Source: Gemmatimonadota bacterium (GTDB lineage: Bacteria; GCA-2686955). Taken from it: a stretch of 18,412 bases of DNA. Positions 1 through 8,602 of the stretch are shown one piece after another. The notes below the pieces were generated by a model that worked only from the letters and a program-made list of their open reading frames with translations, was not told the DNA's origin and searched no databases. The first letter of the stretch is position 1. Each line of letters starts with the position of its first letter. Made by a program: the position numbers and the translations under genes. The stretch is from contig NYZA01000080.1 in assembly GCA_002686955.1 (NCBI GenBank), positions 1 to 18,412 on the forward strand. Direction: 5' to 3'.

Positions 1-594
1 CGGATCGAAGACCCCCACCATCTGCCGCGTCGCCCCAGCCGGGTTGGTGAGAGGACCGAGCAGGTTGAAGATCGTGCGTAGGCCGAGCTCTCGGCGCGGC
101 CCCATCGCGTGCTTCATGGCGGGATGGTGCGCCGGCGCGAAGATAAAGCCGATTCCGATCTGGTCGATCGAAGCCGCCACCTGGCCTGGGCTCAGATCGA
201 CCCGAATGCCGAGCTCCTCGAGCAGATCGGCGCTGCCACAGCGAGAGGAGATCGAGCGGTTGCCGTGCTTGGCCACATGAACCAGACCGGTGCCTGCCGC
301 GACGATCGCCACGGCGGTCGAAATGTTGAAGGTCCCGGAAGCGTCGCCCCCGGTGCCACAGGTATCGAGAAGCGGAGTCGACTCGGCGTGCACCGGCACG
401 ACCCGCTCTCGCATCGCCCGCGCGGCACCGGCGATCTCCTGCACCCTCTCCCCCTTCATTCTGAGCGCGACCAGAAACCCACCGATCTGAGCCGGCGTGG
501 CTTTCGCATCCATGATCGCCGAGAATGCGGCGTGGGTCTCTTCGACGCTCAGATCCTCGCCCGCCACCACGCGTCCGATCGCCGAAGAGATCAT
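1..594 (-). CDS. trpD: Anthranilate phosphoribosyltransferase, N-terminal part (runs off window)
   Basis: This enzyme transfers the phosphoribosyl group of PRPP to anthranilate, the second step of tryptophan synthesis, in the cytoplasm. The reading frame is open from an ATG at 594 to the window edge, giving the first 198 of about 340 residues. Visible are the N-terminal helical region, the PRPP-binding loop GTGGD (about residues 80-84), the FNIST segment that follows (89-93), the KHGNR motif (109-113) and the NLLGPLTNP region close to the cut end. The ATG overlaps the trpG stop (ATGA), so the two are translationally coupled. The family call is firm from the motifs and from the trpE-trpG neighbours. 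The C-terminal third and whatever follows (trpC, trpF and so on) lie outside the window. Confidence 0.96.
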   Translation of the reverse strand, partial: MISSAIGRVVAGEDLSVEETHAAFSAIMDAKATPAQIGGFLVALRMKGERVQEIAGAARAMRERVVPVHAESTPLLDTCGTGGDASGTFNISTAVAIVAAGTGLVHVAKHGNRSISSRCGSADLLEELGIRVDLSPGQVAASIDQIGIGFIFAPAHHPAMKHAMGPRRELGLRTIFNLLGPLTNPAGATRQMVGVFDP

Positions 595-1163
595 GCTTCG
601 TCGCCTCTCAAGAAATTGTCGATCAGCGAGCCGCCTTCGGTCGTGAGGATCGACTCGGGGTGAAACTGTACTCCCTCGACGCGGGTGCCCTGTACACGCA
701 GTCCCATGACATCTCCCTCTTCCGTCCAGGCCGACACTTCCACGCGGTCGGGCAAGCTCTCTTCATCGAGCACCAGGCTGTGATAGCGGGTCGCGACGAA
801 AGGGTTGCCCAAGCCACGGAAGACACCCTTTCCATCGTGGAATACAGGCGACACTTTCCCGTGCATCAGGCGGGGCGCGGCGACGATTTTTCCTCCGTAC
901 ACTTCACCGATCGCCTGGTGGCCCAGGCAAACGCCGAGAATCGGTGTCGTTTCCGCCAACGCCTCGATCATCGACATCGAAACTCCAGCCTGCGGCGGAC
1001 GACCCGGGCCGGGTGATACGACGAGGTGACTAGGCCGGAGAGCGAGGGCCTGTTCGACCGTGATTGCGTCGTTACGCATCACTTCAACCGCCATGCCCAG
1101 CGATCCGATCAGCTGTACTAGATTGTATGTGAAACTGTCGTAGTTGTCGATGACTAGAACCAT
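591..1163 (-). CDS. trpG: Anthranilate synthase component II, glutamine amidotransferase
   Basis: A 190-residue class I glutamine amidotransferase that supplies ammonia from glutamine to TrpE. The N-terminal [11 protein letters not shown] motif is typical of TrpG/PabA. The nucleophile is Cys79 in [11 protein letters not shown], and the rest of the triad is His168 and Glu170 in VQFHPES. Length is normal for a stand-alone TrpG. It begins only 3 nt after the trpE stop and ends in an ATGA overlap with trpD, so the three genes are one transcription unit. TrpG and PabA cannot always be told apart by sequence, and one protein may serve both anthranilate and aminodeoxychorismate synthase. The operon context favours TrpG. 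Confidence 0.96.
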   Translation of the reverse strand: MVLVIDNYDSFTYNLVQLIGSLGMAVEVMRNDAITVEQALALRPSHLVVSPGPGRPPQAGVSMSMIEALAETTPILGVCLGHQAIGEVYGGKIVAAPRLMHGKVSPVFHDGKGVFRGLGNPFVATRYHSLVLDEESLPDRVEVSAWTEEGDVMGLRVQGTRVEGVQFHPESILTTEGGSLIDNFLRGDEA

Positions 1164-1166
1164 CGT

Positions 1167-2657
1167 TCAATGCTCCAAGCCGCCCGCGGCGAGCTTGAGC
1201 GCGTGCATGGCAGCGCTCAGCTTGGCCTCGGTCTCTTCAAACTCCGAGTGCGGATCGGAATCGGCTACGATTCCCGCGCCCGCCTGCAAGTGCACGATTC
1301 CACCAGTGACGAGGGCGGTGCGAATCGCGATGCAGGTGTCGATATTGCCGTGAAAGGAGATGTATCCGATCGCGCCCGCGTACGGCCCGCGTGAGGTTGT
1401 TTCCAACTCGTCGATGATCTCCATGGCGCGAACTTTGGGCGAACCGCTTACCGTTCCCGCGGGGAAAGCGGCTCGCAGTAGATCAAAGGCGTCGCGTCCC
1501 TTCTCCGCGGTGCCCTGTACATCCGAGACGATGTGCATCACATGGGAGAACTGTTCCACCTCCATCATTCGCGTAACCCGTACCGTGCCGAAGCGCGAGA
1601 CCCTTCCTAAATCGTTACGACCCAGGTCGACCAGCATCACATGTTCGGCCCGTTCCTTCGGGTCTGCCAAGAGCTCGCGCGCTAGACGGCGGTCGGCGGC
1701 GGGCGTGTCGCCGCGGGGGCGGGTGCCGGCGATCGGCCGGGTTGTGCAGATACGGCCATCCAGCTTGACCAGCATTTCGGGGGAGGCCCCCACGAGGGCC
1801 AGCTCTTCGAAGTCCAGATAGAAGAGGTAGGGGGAAGGAGTCAGAATGCGTAGCGCGCGATAGAGTGCGAAGGGATCGACCGCGCTGGGGATCGAGACGC
1901 GCCGGGAGAGCACCACCTGAAAGGAGTCGCCGTCCCGGATGTACTCTTTGATCCGCTCCACGGCGGCCACATAGATGTCGGAGTCCATCGAGCTCGTCGG
2001 CTCACCGATGGCGGTTGATTCGACGTCGGCAGCCCCTGCCGGCAGCCCCTCGCGAAGGGTCCGACACAGCTCGTCGAGCCGCCTCAGCGCAGCTCGGTAG
2101 GCGAGCTCCGGATCCTCGGCGGTATCGGCGATCGTGACCACGCGGCAGCTTCTGCGGAAGTGATCGAAGATCACGAGCGTGCGCGAGATCGCAACGAAGA
2201 GATCGGGCGCTCCGAGCTCGTCGGGCGGACGATTCGGCAGCCGCTCGATATGGCGAACCAGGTCGTAGCCGAAATAGCCGACCGCGCCGCCGAAGAAGCT
2301 CGGCAAGGCCTCTTCGGGGCAGACATCGAGTCGCGCCAGCCTCTCTTCGACCACATCGAGCGGTGTCTCGCCTTCGCGGAGGGCACGATTCTCGGCGTGG
2401 GGGGATCGGATCTCGACCCTCCTCCCCCGCACCGCGATCGTCTCGAATTCATCGACTCCGATGAAGGAGTAGCGGCCGATTATCTCGGAACCTTCGACGC
2501 TCTCGAGCAGAAACCGAGCCCCATACTTCTTGAGCTTCAGATAGGCGGACACCGGTGTTTCGAGGTCGGCGGGCAGATCGCGCCACAGCGCCACATGCCG
2601 GTGCTGCTTCGCACGATCCAGAAAGCCGGTGAGATTGGGGAAGATCAGAGCATTCAC
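1167..2657 (-). CDS. trpE: Anthranilate synthase component I
   Basis: A 496-residue chorismate-utilising enzyme that makes anthranilate from chorismate with ammonia from TrpG. The N-terminal part holds the LLES motif (50-53), where tryptophan binds for feedback inhibition in this family. The C-terminal chorismate-binding domain shows PIAGTRPRG (308-316), EHVMLVDLGRNDLGRV (338-353) and the signature FPAGTVSGSPKVRAMEI (398-414). Length is usual for a bacterial TrpE. The start is a GTG at 2657: no in-frame ATG lies nearby, and this codon precedes the typical N-terminal sequence. The ribosome binding site is weak. It is the first gene of the trp operon. Only about 58 nt separate it from the hairpin at 2716-2754, and I see no leader peptide with tandem Trp codons, so attenuation of the enterobacterial kind is not supported. 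Confidence 0.96.
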   Translation of the reverse strand: MNALIFPNLTGFLDRAKQHRHVALWRDLPADLETPVSAYLKLKKYGARFLLESVEGSEIIGRYSFIGVDEFETIAVRGRRVEIRSPHAENRALREGETPLDVVEERLARLDVCPEEALPSFFGGAVGYFGYDLVRHIERLPNRPPDELGAPDLFVAISRTLVIFDHFRRSCRVVTIADTAEDPELAYRAALRRLDELCRTLREGLPAGAADVESTAIGEPTSSMDSDIYVAAVERIKEYIRDGDSFQVVLSRRVSIPSAVDPFALYRALRILTPSPYLFYLDFEELALVGASPEMLVKLDGRICTTRPIAGTRPRGDTPAADRRLARELLADPKERAEHVMLVDLGRNDLGRVSRFGTVRVTRMMEVEQFSHVMHIVSDVQGTAEKGRDAFDLLRAAFPAGTVSGSPKVRAMEIIDELETTSRGPYAGAIGYISFHGNIDTCIAIRTALVTGGIVHLQAGAGIVADSDPHSEFEETEAKLSAAMHALKLAAGGLEH

Positions 2658-2715
2658 CTTCGTGATGCGGGTTCACGATGGAGCGATCGGGGATGTTACT
2701 ACGGCGATCAACAAA

Positions 2716-2754
2716 ACGGCGGCTCCCGGGAACGCGAGTCCCGGAAGCCGCCGT
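2716..2754 (-). terminator. Intrinsic terminator after the lamin-tail protein gene
   Basis: Two 15-nt arms (2716-2730 and 2740-2754) pair at 14 of 15 positions around a 9-nt loop. Read on the minus strand, the GC-rich hairpin is followed by TTTTGTTG, a short U-tract. It lies 36 nt past the stop of the gene at 2790-3647, so it should end that transcript and keep it out of the trp operon. On the plus strand no T-run follows directly. The trpE promoter must then lie between here and 2657, or within the hairpin region. No convincing -35/-10 pair is visible there. Confidence 0.75.
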
Positions 2755-2789
2755 CCGGCCCCCTTTTCCGGATGCTGAGACGTCTTCTT

Positions 2790-3647
2790 CTAGTACACGG
2801 TCGCGGAGAAGCCGTCCGTCCAGGCTGCATCGCTCGGAAGCGTGCCCACGTTCAGATCGACGTCGTAGACGCCCAGCGGTGTGGAGGGCGGAACGGGAAG
2901 AGAGATCGGGACCAACCCGCTGCTGGTCATCCCCGGAAGGGTCACGCCGGGCTGGGTCTTCACGGTCTGATCGACCACGTCGCCGGTCGCGTGGATCCAT
3001 GCGTCGTTCGTGAGGGCGCCGCAAGTGATGTTCTCGAGCGTGACATTGAAGGTGGCGTTCGTGCCGACCGACACCGAATCGGGATAGTCGGAGACGGTCA
3101 CGACGATCGCATCCTCATTGTCCGCGCCCGGCGTGCCGAAGTCGCCATCGCCGTAGCTCGTGAGCATCGACTCGAACCAGTTCGCCCCGTCGTTGTTGTC
3201 GGCGAGGTAGCAGCCGAGGCTCATCGATGCACCGGTCGGGTCGGGGAAGAGAGGTCCGCCGTCCCACTCGACGCGATCGAGCTCGAGGCTGTCGGCGTCC
3301 ATGATCACGATCTCGTCGCCGCCGTTGGCCAAGGCCATCGAGGAGCCGAATTCGTAGTCGACCGCCACGCCACCATTGGTGGTGTCGTTGGCGCTCTTGC
3401 CGAAGACCACGTACCCGCCGGCCGGAACCAGGAGAGTGCCGCTGACAACGAAATCGTCTGAATCGTTGTCGACGATCGTATACCCGTCCATGTCGACCGC
3501 GGAGGCGCCGCTGTTGTACACCTCGAAGTACTCGCCGTTGCTGTCTGTGACGGCGGCGGGGTTCTGCATGATCTCGGTGATCACCAAGTCGGCGCCGGCG
3601 GTTCCCGCCACGAGCATGCAAGCCGTTATGGTTGCGAAGTTGCGCAT
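2790..3647 (-). CDS. Secreted lamin-tail-domain (LTD) protein
   Basis: A 285-residue predicted exported protein of unknown function. Residues 1-19 form a signal peptide: Arg2, a hydrophobic core, then an AGA-like cleavage site before DLVITEI. Residues 20 to about 125 look like a lamin-tail domain (ITEIM.NP, then GEYFEVYNSG, VDMDGYTIVD and LVPAGGYVVFG). A middle linker rich in Asp, Asn and Gly follows (about 145-180). The C-terminal 100 residues are beta-rich and resemble an Ig-like/CARDB module ending in a Tyr. No enzyme motif is visible. LTD domains occur on many bacterial cell-surface and secreted proteins, so a structural or adhesive surface role is likely but not shown. It is monocistronic, with a terminator behind it and a long 5' region that it shares with the divergent gene at 3958. 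A GGAG lies about 10 nt upstream of the ATG. Confidence 0.85.
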   Translation of the reverse strand: MRNFATITACMLVAGTAGADLVITEIMQNPAAVTDSNGEYFEVYNSGASAVDMDGYTIVDNDSDDFVVSGTLLVPAGGYVVFGKSANDTTNGGVAVDYEFGSSMALANGGDEIVIMDADSLELDRVEWDGGPLFPDPTGASMSLGCYLADNNDGANWFESMLTSYGDGDFGTPGADNEDAIVVTVSDYPDSVSVGTNATFNVTLENITCGALTNDAWIHATGDVVDQTVKTQPGVTLPGMTSSGLVPISLPVPPSTPLGVYDVDLNVGTLPSDAAWTDGFSATVY

Positions 3648-3957
3648 AGTTCTGAAGCTCCAGAAGTTGGTCGAAATCGGGGGTCCTCCCCCTGTGTAGC
3701 GTTACACGGCTCCATCCTCGAGGTTTGGGGTCCACTCAACCGTAACGCCGCTTGAGTGAGTCTTCCGCGTCGCATCGGTCGTTTGCCTAGTTGGGTTTGG
3801 CCAACGCCTTACGCGGACAGCCGTGCATTATATCACATCAAGAGCGGGGGATGCCTGTCCTTCTTCATCCATATCGATCGATGCCCCGCCCCGGTTCCTC
3901 GCATTCCGGGCCCGATGGTATGCTTCTCTCCAGACCGATCATTTCAGAGGGATCGCG
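3648..3957. promoter_or_regulatory. Divergent intergenic region with three small inverted repeats
   Basis: This 310-nt non-coding stretch separates two divergent genes for exported proteins and must hold both promoters. It contains three compact inverted repeats on the lamin-tail-gene side: GGGGG-TCCT-CCCCC (3679-3692), GTGTA-GCGT-TACAC (3694-3707), and CACTCAA/TTGAGTG with a 12-nt spacer (3733-3758). They could be operators or 5'-UTR hairpins. An AT-rich patch (CATTATATCACATC, about 3826-3839) could contain a -10 element for the plus-strand gene. An AGAGGGA ribosome binding site lies just ahead of the ATG at 3958. I could not fix a -35/-10 pair with confidence for either direction. Confidence 0.4.
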
Positions 3958-5310
3958 ATGAAGCCATCGACCCGCAATCCGACCATCACCGTCGGGGCAC
4001 TGACGCTCGTCGCTTCAGCGTACGGCACCATTCACCACGTCCCCGACTCCTACCCCACGATTCAAGGTGCGATCGATGCCGCCGCCGACAGCGATACGGT
4101 CCTCGTGCGGCCCGGCACCTACCTGGAGCGCGAGATCGACTTCAGGGGACGCGCGATCACCGTCACCGGAAGCGCGCCGACCGACTCGCTGATCGTGGCC
4201 GGCACCCTGGTGGACGCCGGGGGTGAGGGGACTGTCTTCTACTTCCACACCCTCGAAGACAGCTCGAGCGTGCTCCAGGGGCTCAGCATCACGGGTGGGA
4301 ACAGCCCCTCCTACGACGTGCGCGGCGGTGGAATCACTTGCCGTCCCGATTCCTCGCCCCGAATTCGTCGCTGTATCATCCGCGACAATGTTTCGGCACA
4401 CCACGGCGGCGGAATCCGCTGCTTTTTGGCCGCTCCGGTGATCGAGGAGTGCTCCATCGAGGGGAATCTGGGGGCGAACGAGGGTGGAGGGATCCACTGC
4501 GATTGGTCCAGCCCATCGTTCCGAAACTGTGCCGTTCGCAACAACGAAGCGTCCGTCGGTGGTGGCCTGAGCTGCTTCTGGCTCGCCGAGCCGGAGATCG
4601 TGGGCTGTGTCATCGATTCGAACCTCGCGCTGGATCGAGGTGGGGGCGTGGCGTGGCTCTACGACTCCGGCGGATCGATGCGGCGGTGTGTGCTGCGGGG
4701 GAACGAGGCGGAGAAGGGTGGTGGTGGTGCTGAAAACCAGTCGTCGCCCGAGATCTTGGAATGCCTGATCGAGGGGAATCTGGCGACGGACGGCGGGGGC
4801 TTCTACCTCGATGATGGTGAGCCTCGCATCTCCGCCACGGACCTCGTGGGCAATCGGGCGAATCATGATGGAGGAGCGATGAGGTGCCTTGCCTCGACGA
4901 CGCTGACCGATTGCACACTGATCGACAACAGTGCTGGGTCGAAAGGAGGAGTCGCCGCTATCGGTGTATACGGGAACTCCGGTTCTCTGTCGATGGACCA
5001 TTGCACTTTGGTGGGTAGCCGCGCTGACTCTCGGGGTGATGTTTTCTATGCTCACTACGCTGGCGCGACGCTTACGAACTGCATTGTCTGGCACAATGGG
5101 CCAGATCAATTGGCTGAAGGTTATGGCTTCTCGACAAGGATCGAATACAGCGACATCCAGGGCGGCTGGCCCGGCGAAGGCAACATCGATGAGGATCCCA
5201 AGCTCTGCGATGCGGTGTGTTTGGAATGCTGGTCGCGCTCTCGCTTGCTGGGGCCGCGGAGGCTCCGTGGTTCTGCACCGATGTCACCTGGGCCGGCGAT
5301 CGTGTCGTAG
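3958..5310 (+). CDS. Secreted right-handed parallel beta-helix protein, C-terminus probably disrupted
   Basis: A 450-residue predicted exported protein. After a weak signal sequence (1-23) comes the cap motif HHVPDSYPTIQGAIDAAADS, then TVLVRPGTY, which is typical of pectin-lyase-fold surface proteins. Residues 105-405 are beta-helix rungs of about 22-30 residues. Each has a turn such as GGGITC, GGGIRC, GGGIHC, GGGLSC, GGGVAW, GGGFYL or GGAMRC and a C.I..N strand. A 15-nt block is repeated at 4456-4470 and 4768-4782. Residues 405-417 (EGNIDEDPKLCD) are the usual end-of-helix sequence. From about residue 420 the sequence stops looking like the family and instead reads, out of frame, through the start of the next gene. 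The start ATG has a good AGAGGGA site. No catalytic residues are identifiable, so substrate binding or adhesion is only a guess. Confidence 0.82.
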   Translation: MKPSTRNPTITVGALTLVASAYGTIHHVPDSYPTIQGAIDAAADSDTVLVRPGTYLEREIDFRGRAITVTGSAPTDSLIVAGTLVDAGGEGTVFYFHTLEDSSSVLQGLSITGGNSPSYDVRGGGITCRPDSSPRIRRCIIRDNVSAHHGGGIRCFLAAPVIEECSIEGNLGANEGGGIHCDWSSPSFRNCAVRNNEASVGGGLSCFWLAEPEIVGCVIDSNLALDRGGGVAWLYDSGGSMRRCVLRGNEAEKGGGGAENQSSPEILECLIEGNLATDGGGFYLDDGEPRISATDLVGNRANHDGGAMRCLASTTLTDCTLIDNSAGSKGGVAAIGVYGNSGSLSMDHCTLVGSRADSRGDVFYAHYAGATLTNCIVWHNGPDQLAEGYGFSTRIEYSDIQGGWPGEGNIDEDPKLCDAVCLECWSRSRLLGPRRLRGSAPMSPGPAIVS

Positions 5311-7085
5311 GTGGCGGTGGTGATCTGCTGGTGGTGGGATCGATCGATCGGGCGCCGGCGCGGATTCGGATCGAGGGAATGGTGCGGGATCTCGACGCGA
5401 ACCGCGAGCGGTTGGTCGTAGCGGCCGACTGGGCGGGGACGCATTGTCTCGACCCGTGTGCTTCCGGCGTTGAAGTGACCATTCCCACCGGCGACGCCGC
5501 GGTGGCGGTTGATCTCGATGATCGGTTGTTGGTGATCGCGCAGGCGACCGAGGGCGTCGCAGTGTACGATCTTCGCAAAGCGGAGCCGGTGCTGCTGTGG
5601 CGCTGGAGGTCGGGCTCCGAGATCGTCGACGTGGAGCTCGATGGCGACACGATTTGGGCGGTGAGCTCGCTCGGCCGTCTGTGGCGCCTCGAGGCCGGTG
5701 GTGTGCGGGGATCCTGGACGGTCGGCGGCGAGGATGTGCCACCTAGATTCGCGGACACCGAGATCGGAGCTGTGCTGCTTCACGGCCGGCGGGTGCGCAG
5801 TCTGCGAAGCGGAGACGAAGTATCGCTGTCTCATCTGGTGGGCGCGGGCGCCGGGAGGTGGTTCGCCGGCGGTCCCTTGGGGCTCGTGCGCTGGGGAAGG
5901 AACGCCTCCGACTCGCAGCAGGTGTTCCCACGACCCGGTTCTCCGGCATGGGACGTGGACGTGGCCGGAGATCGCATCGCTCTGGCCGCGGGTGCGACCG
6001 GCGTCGCGCTCTTCCGAACGGACGAGCGAGGCGATGCGGCGTGGATCGGCGCGCTCCGCCCCGATGGGATCGATCAGCCCAACGATGTCGCGCGAGGAGC
6101 CCCGGAGAGCGCGCCCTGGGAGCCCACTTTGGTGCAGGTTTCCGCGCTTCCACTGGAGGGAGAGCCGAAAGCGGTGGTCGTCGACGACGAACGCGCTTTC
6201 GTGGCGGCGGGCGAGGGCGGGCTTCGCGTCGTGGATGTCTCCCACCCGCACCATCCCGAAGAGATCGGATCGTACGATCCTCCCAACACACCGACCTACG
6301 CGCACGATCTAGTGCTTCATCGCGACCATCTCATCGCCGCGGTGGGCGGGCCGGACGACGAGAAGATCTTCCGCATTTTCGACGTGGCGGATGGACCGGA
6401 TCCCCTTCTTGTCGCGGACGGTGGATCGAGCCCGGCGATTGTCGTTGGTCTCGACACAGGGGAAGATCGTCTCTACCTCTCCGGCATGGGTGGCGGATGG
6501 ACCGTCTACGGCTTCATCTCGATCTACGACCTGCGCGAGATTGAAGAACCCCGCCAAATCGGAGGTTTGAGCGGAACATCGAGCGGTACCTACTGGGCCG
6601 CCATCACCGTTGATCCCGCCGCCGAAGGGGAGATCTTCTACTGCTACAACGCTCCCTGGCGCCTGTGGACCTTCGATGCCACCTACCCGGCCGACGTCGA
6701 ATACCTCGGCTGGGGCTGGTGGGGGGCCGGCGCGAGCGAGATGGTCATCGCCGGCGACATCCTGCACCAAGCGCCGGGAGGGGGAGCCGGACCCGGCTAC
6801 CGTGCGATCAGGCCTGATCGTGAAGGTTGGTACGAGCTCGAAGCCGAGCTCGATCTCGGCGGGCGGAGGATGAACCGACTCCACGTGCATGGCGATCGCC
6901 TCTACGGCATCGGCGACGACCGTCTCTGGATCCTCGACATCTCCGATACGTCCGCACCCGAGCTCCTGCTCCCACCCCAAATCGTCGTCGGGATCACCGA
7001 TGTCTTCGTCGATTCGGCGGGGTTTATCTATGTGACTATCGCGGGCGAGGGGCTTCGAATCTACCGGCTGTTCCGGCCCAGGTAG
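5217..7085 (+). CDS. LVIVD-repeat beta-propeller protein, predicted secreted
   Basis: A 622-residue protein built of repeated beta-strand units. Units such as LRVVDVSHPHHPEEIGSY (336-353) and LWILDISDTSAPELLLP near the C-terminus match the LVIVD repeat of extracellular beta-propellers. A short hydrophobic stretch (LVALSLAGAAEA, about 5-16) acts as a possible signal peptide, but no basic residue precedes it from this GTG start. In the same frame the open region begins at 5193 and includes an Arg codon (CGA at 5208), so the native start may have been lost or may be a non-standard codon. No Shine-Dalgarno sequence is visible for 5217 or for the alternative ATG at 5226. The first 94 nt overlap the end of the upstream gene. 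LVIVD proteins are usually surface-located and of unknown function. Confidence 0.8.
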   Translation: MFGMLVALSLAGAAEAPWFCTDVTWAGDRVVGGGGDLLVVGSIDRAPARIRIEGMVRDLDANRERLVVAADWAGTHCLDPCASGVEVTIPTGDAAVAVDLDDRLLVIAQATEGVAVYDLRKAEPVLLWRWRSGSEIVDVELDGDTIWAVSSLGRLWRLEAGGVRGSWTVGGEDVPPRFADTEIGAVLLHGRRVRSLRSGDEVSLSHLVGAGAGRWFAGGPLGLVRWGRNASDSQQVFPRPGSPAWDVDVAGDRIALAAGATGVALFRTDERGDAAWIGALRPDGIDQPNDVARGAPESAPWEPTLVQVSALPLEGEPKAVVVDDERAFVAAGEGGLRVVDVSHPHHPEEIGSYDPPNTPTYAHDLVLHRDHLIAAVGGPDDEKIFRIFDVADGPDPLLVADGGSSPAIVVGLDTGEDRLYLSGMGGGWTVYGFISIYDLREIEEPRQIGGLSGTSSGTYWAAITVDPAAEGEIFYCYNAPWRLWTFDATYPADVEYLGWGWWGAGASEMVIAGDILHQAPGGGAGPGYRAIRPDREGWYELEAELDLGGRRMNRLHVHGDRLYGIGDDRLWILDISDTSAPELLLPPQIVVGITDVFVDSAGFIYVTIAGEGLRIYRLFRPR

Positions 7086-7109
7086 AGCACCAGCGGACGC
7101 CCACGCAAA

Positions 7110-7136
7110 CGCCGGCGGTGTGCTCCACCGCCGGCG
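7110..7136. terminator. Hairpin between convergent genes, possible bidirectional terminator
   Basis: An 11-bp perfect GC-rich stem (7110-7120 with 7126-7136) closes on a 5-nt loop. It sits between the stops of two convergent genes, 25 nt past the first and 42 nt past the second. Neither strand has a clear U-tract, so it may act only weakly or with Rho. The position, rather than the tail, supports a terminator role. Confidence 0.5.
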
Positions 7137-7177
7137 CGTCGCAGCGATCGATCCGCCGCTTCCCACTTCATCACCCT

Positions 7178-8602
7178 CTATTTCACGCAGGCGGCACCAT
7201 CGATTCGGTCGCGTCCCAGGATCACACCGGGAAGCCCGCCCCCATTGTCTCGGAGCTCCACGCTGTCGATAGAGCTGCCGGCGAGCCAGAAGTTGCCCCG
7301 CACATCGGCATCGGCGCCGCTGTTGCCGGGCCATTCGCCCGCGGAAAACACGATTTCGCCAGCGGTAGGGGACTCGTCTTCGATGCTGTTCGCGCGGAGC
7401 ACCAGATCTTGCCAATCGGAGCTGTGGATCGTCGGCGCACCGTTCGGAGTGGTCGCGAGATTGCCGGTGAATCGGCTGCAGAGCACATAGACCGGCCGCT
7501 CGTGGGGAATCTCTCGGTGTGTCAGAAGAAGTGCGGCGCCACGGGGAGCGACATTGTTCTCGATAACCGACTGGTGGATCACCGGCGCACCGTTGGCGTG
7601 AATGCCGATGGCCCCCCCGCCCATACTCGATTCGGATGCAACGCTATTCGACTCGAAACGGCAACCGATGATCAAAACGTCACTCTGATGGGCGATGAAG
7701 AGAGCTCCGCCGACGAGATCGACCTGATTATCCCGAAAGAGCGAGTTCTCGATGCGAGCATTCGAATAGTAAGACGCGTGGATCGCCCCACCACGCTCCG
7801 CGGTGTTGTCGAGAAAGGCGCAATCGTCCAACTTCGGCGATGAGCCGAGCAGACGAAGTGCGCCACCGCCCCTCGCGCCGCTCGTGTTCCTCTCGAAACT
7901 GCATCGTTCAAATGCGACCGGAGTCGGATCGCACTCGACCGCCGAAGCAGCCCCTCCTACGTTGGCGCTGTAGTTGTCGGCAAAGGTGCAATCGACGACA
8001 CGAAGCTCCGACTCGAGACGATAGGCGTAGAGCGCACCCCCGTGGATCAGCTCGTCGTCCTGAATCGCCGGGTCCACCACGATCTCTTCACCTTTGTCGT
8101 AGAGGGCGGCATTGGCGGCGAAGACGATCGACGCGATGAAGGGAGCGCTGCCATCCAGAAAAAGCCCTGTGTCGCCCGCATCACGGATCTCGGCGTGGCG
8201 GAGGATGCTGCCGCCGAAGTACTCGCCGCTCTCGGTCAATTCCGCGCTGATCGCTTCCGGTGCGAAGACGATGCCGCCCCAATCGTCGTTGGTGTCGTCC
8301 AGCCCCGAGAAGCGAACCGGAGATCCTTCCTCGCCGAGCACCTCGAGCAATCCTTCGACGCGCAGATGGGGGCCGGGAACCTCGCCCCGGTCCAGCGGAT
8401 CGGTGCGGCCGAAGCGGATTTCCGCGCCCGCCTCGACCGTGAGGGTCGCACCGGAAGCGACAACGACCTCTTCGGTGAAGAGGTGCGGAGACTCGAGGAC
8501 GGACCAGGTGGTGTTCTCGGTGATGCGAAGAGCCGCAGCGGCCGGGGCACTCGGAGCGGCGGCGAAGGCGATGGCGTGCAGTGAGAGAATGGCGCGGGTC
8601 AT
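7178..8602 (-). CDS. Secreted right-handed parallel beta-helix protein
   Basis: A 474-residue predicted exported protein. A signal peptide (about 1-24, Ala-rich with Arg3 in the n-region) precedes an N-terminal cap of the type VVVASGATLTVEAGAEIRFG, common in bacterial choice-of-anchor and beta-helix surface proteins. The body consists of rungs with turns GGALYA, GGAASA, GGGALRL, GGAIHA, GGALFI, GGGAIGI and GAALLL and C.F..N strands, ending around the RGNFW segment. Fold and likely location match the protein at 3958, but the N-terminal cap and sequence differ, so this is a paralogue of the same architecture and not a recent duplicate. No catalytic motif or C-terminal sorting domain is recognisable. 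A GGGAG ribosome binding site lies about 8 nt upstream of the ATG. Function unknown. Confidence 0.83.
   Translation of the reverse strand: MTRAILSLHAIAFAAAPSAPAAAALRITENTTWSVLESPHLFTEEVVVASGATLTVEAGAEIRFGRTDPLDRGEVPGPHLRVEGLLEVLGEEGSPVRFSGLDDTNDDWGGIVFAPEAISAELTESGEYFGGSILRHAEIRDAGDTGLFLDGSAPFIASIVFAANAALYDKGEEIVVDPAIQDDELIHGGALYAYRLESELRVVDCTFADNYSANVGGAASAVECDPTPVAFERCSFERNTSGARGGGALRLLGSSPKLDDCAFLDNTAERGGAIHASYYSNARIENSLFRDNQVDLVGGALFIAHQSDVLIIGCRFESNSVASESSMGGGAIGIHANGAPVIHQSVIENNVAPRGAALLLTHREIPHERPVYVLCSRFTGNLATTPNGAPTIHSSDWQDLVLRANSIEDESPTAGEIVFSAGEWPGNSGADADVRGNFWLAGSSIDSVELRDNGGGLPGVILGRDRIDGAACVK

Noticed and set aside
2658-2715. trp attenuator or leader peptide before trpE
   Set aside because: No small open frame with tandem Trp codons. 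The nearby hairpin with its U-tract is better explained as the terminator of the upstream gene.
2160-3461. 433-residue plus-strand open frame
   Set aside because: It lies opposite trpE and the lamin-tail gene, both of which have clear family motifs. Its composition is that of a high-GC antisense shadow and no domain is recognisable.
4015-5109. 364-residue minus-strand open frame
   Set aside because: It is antisense to the beta-helix gene, whose repeated GGG-x-x-C rungs fix the real strand and frame.
5121-6305. 394-residue minus-strand open frame
   Set aside because: It is antisense to the LVIVD propeller gene, has no signal or domain, and is rich in Arg, Pro and His as expected for a shadow.
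6309-7843. Long minus-strand (6309-7415) and plus-strand (6827-7843) open frames around the convergent junction
   Set aside because: Both run across two real genes and the intergenic hairpin in the wrong frame, without motifs or ribosome binding sites.
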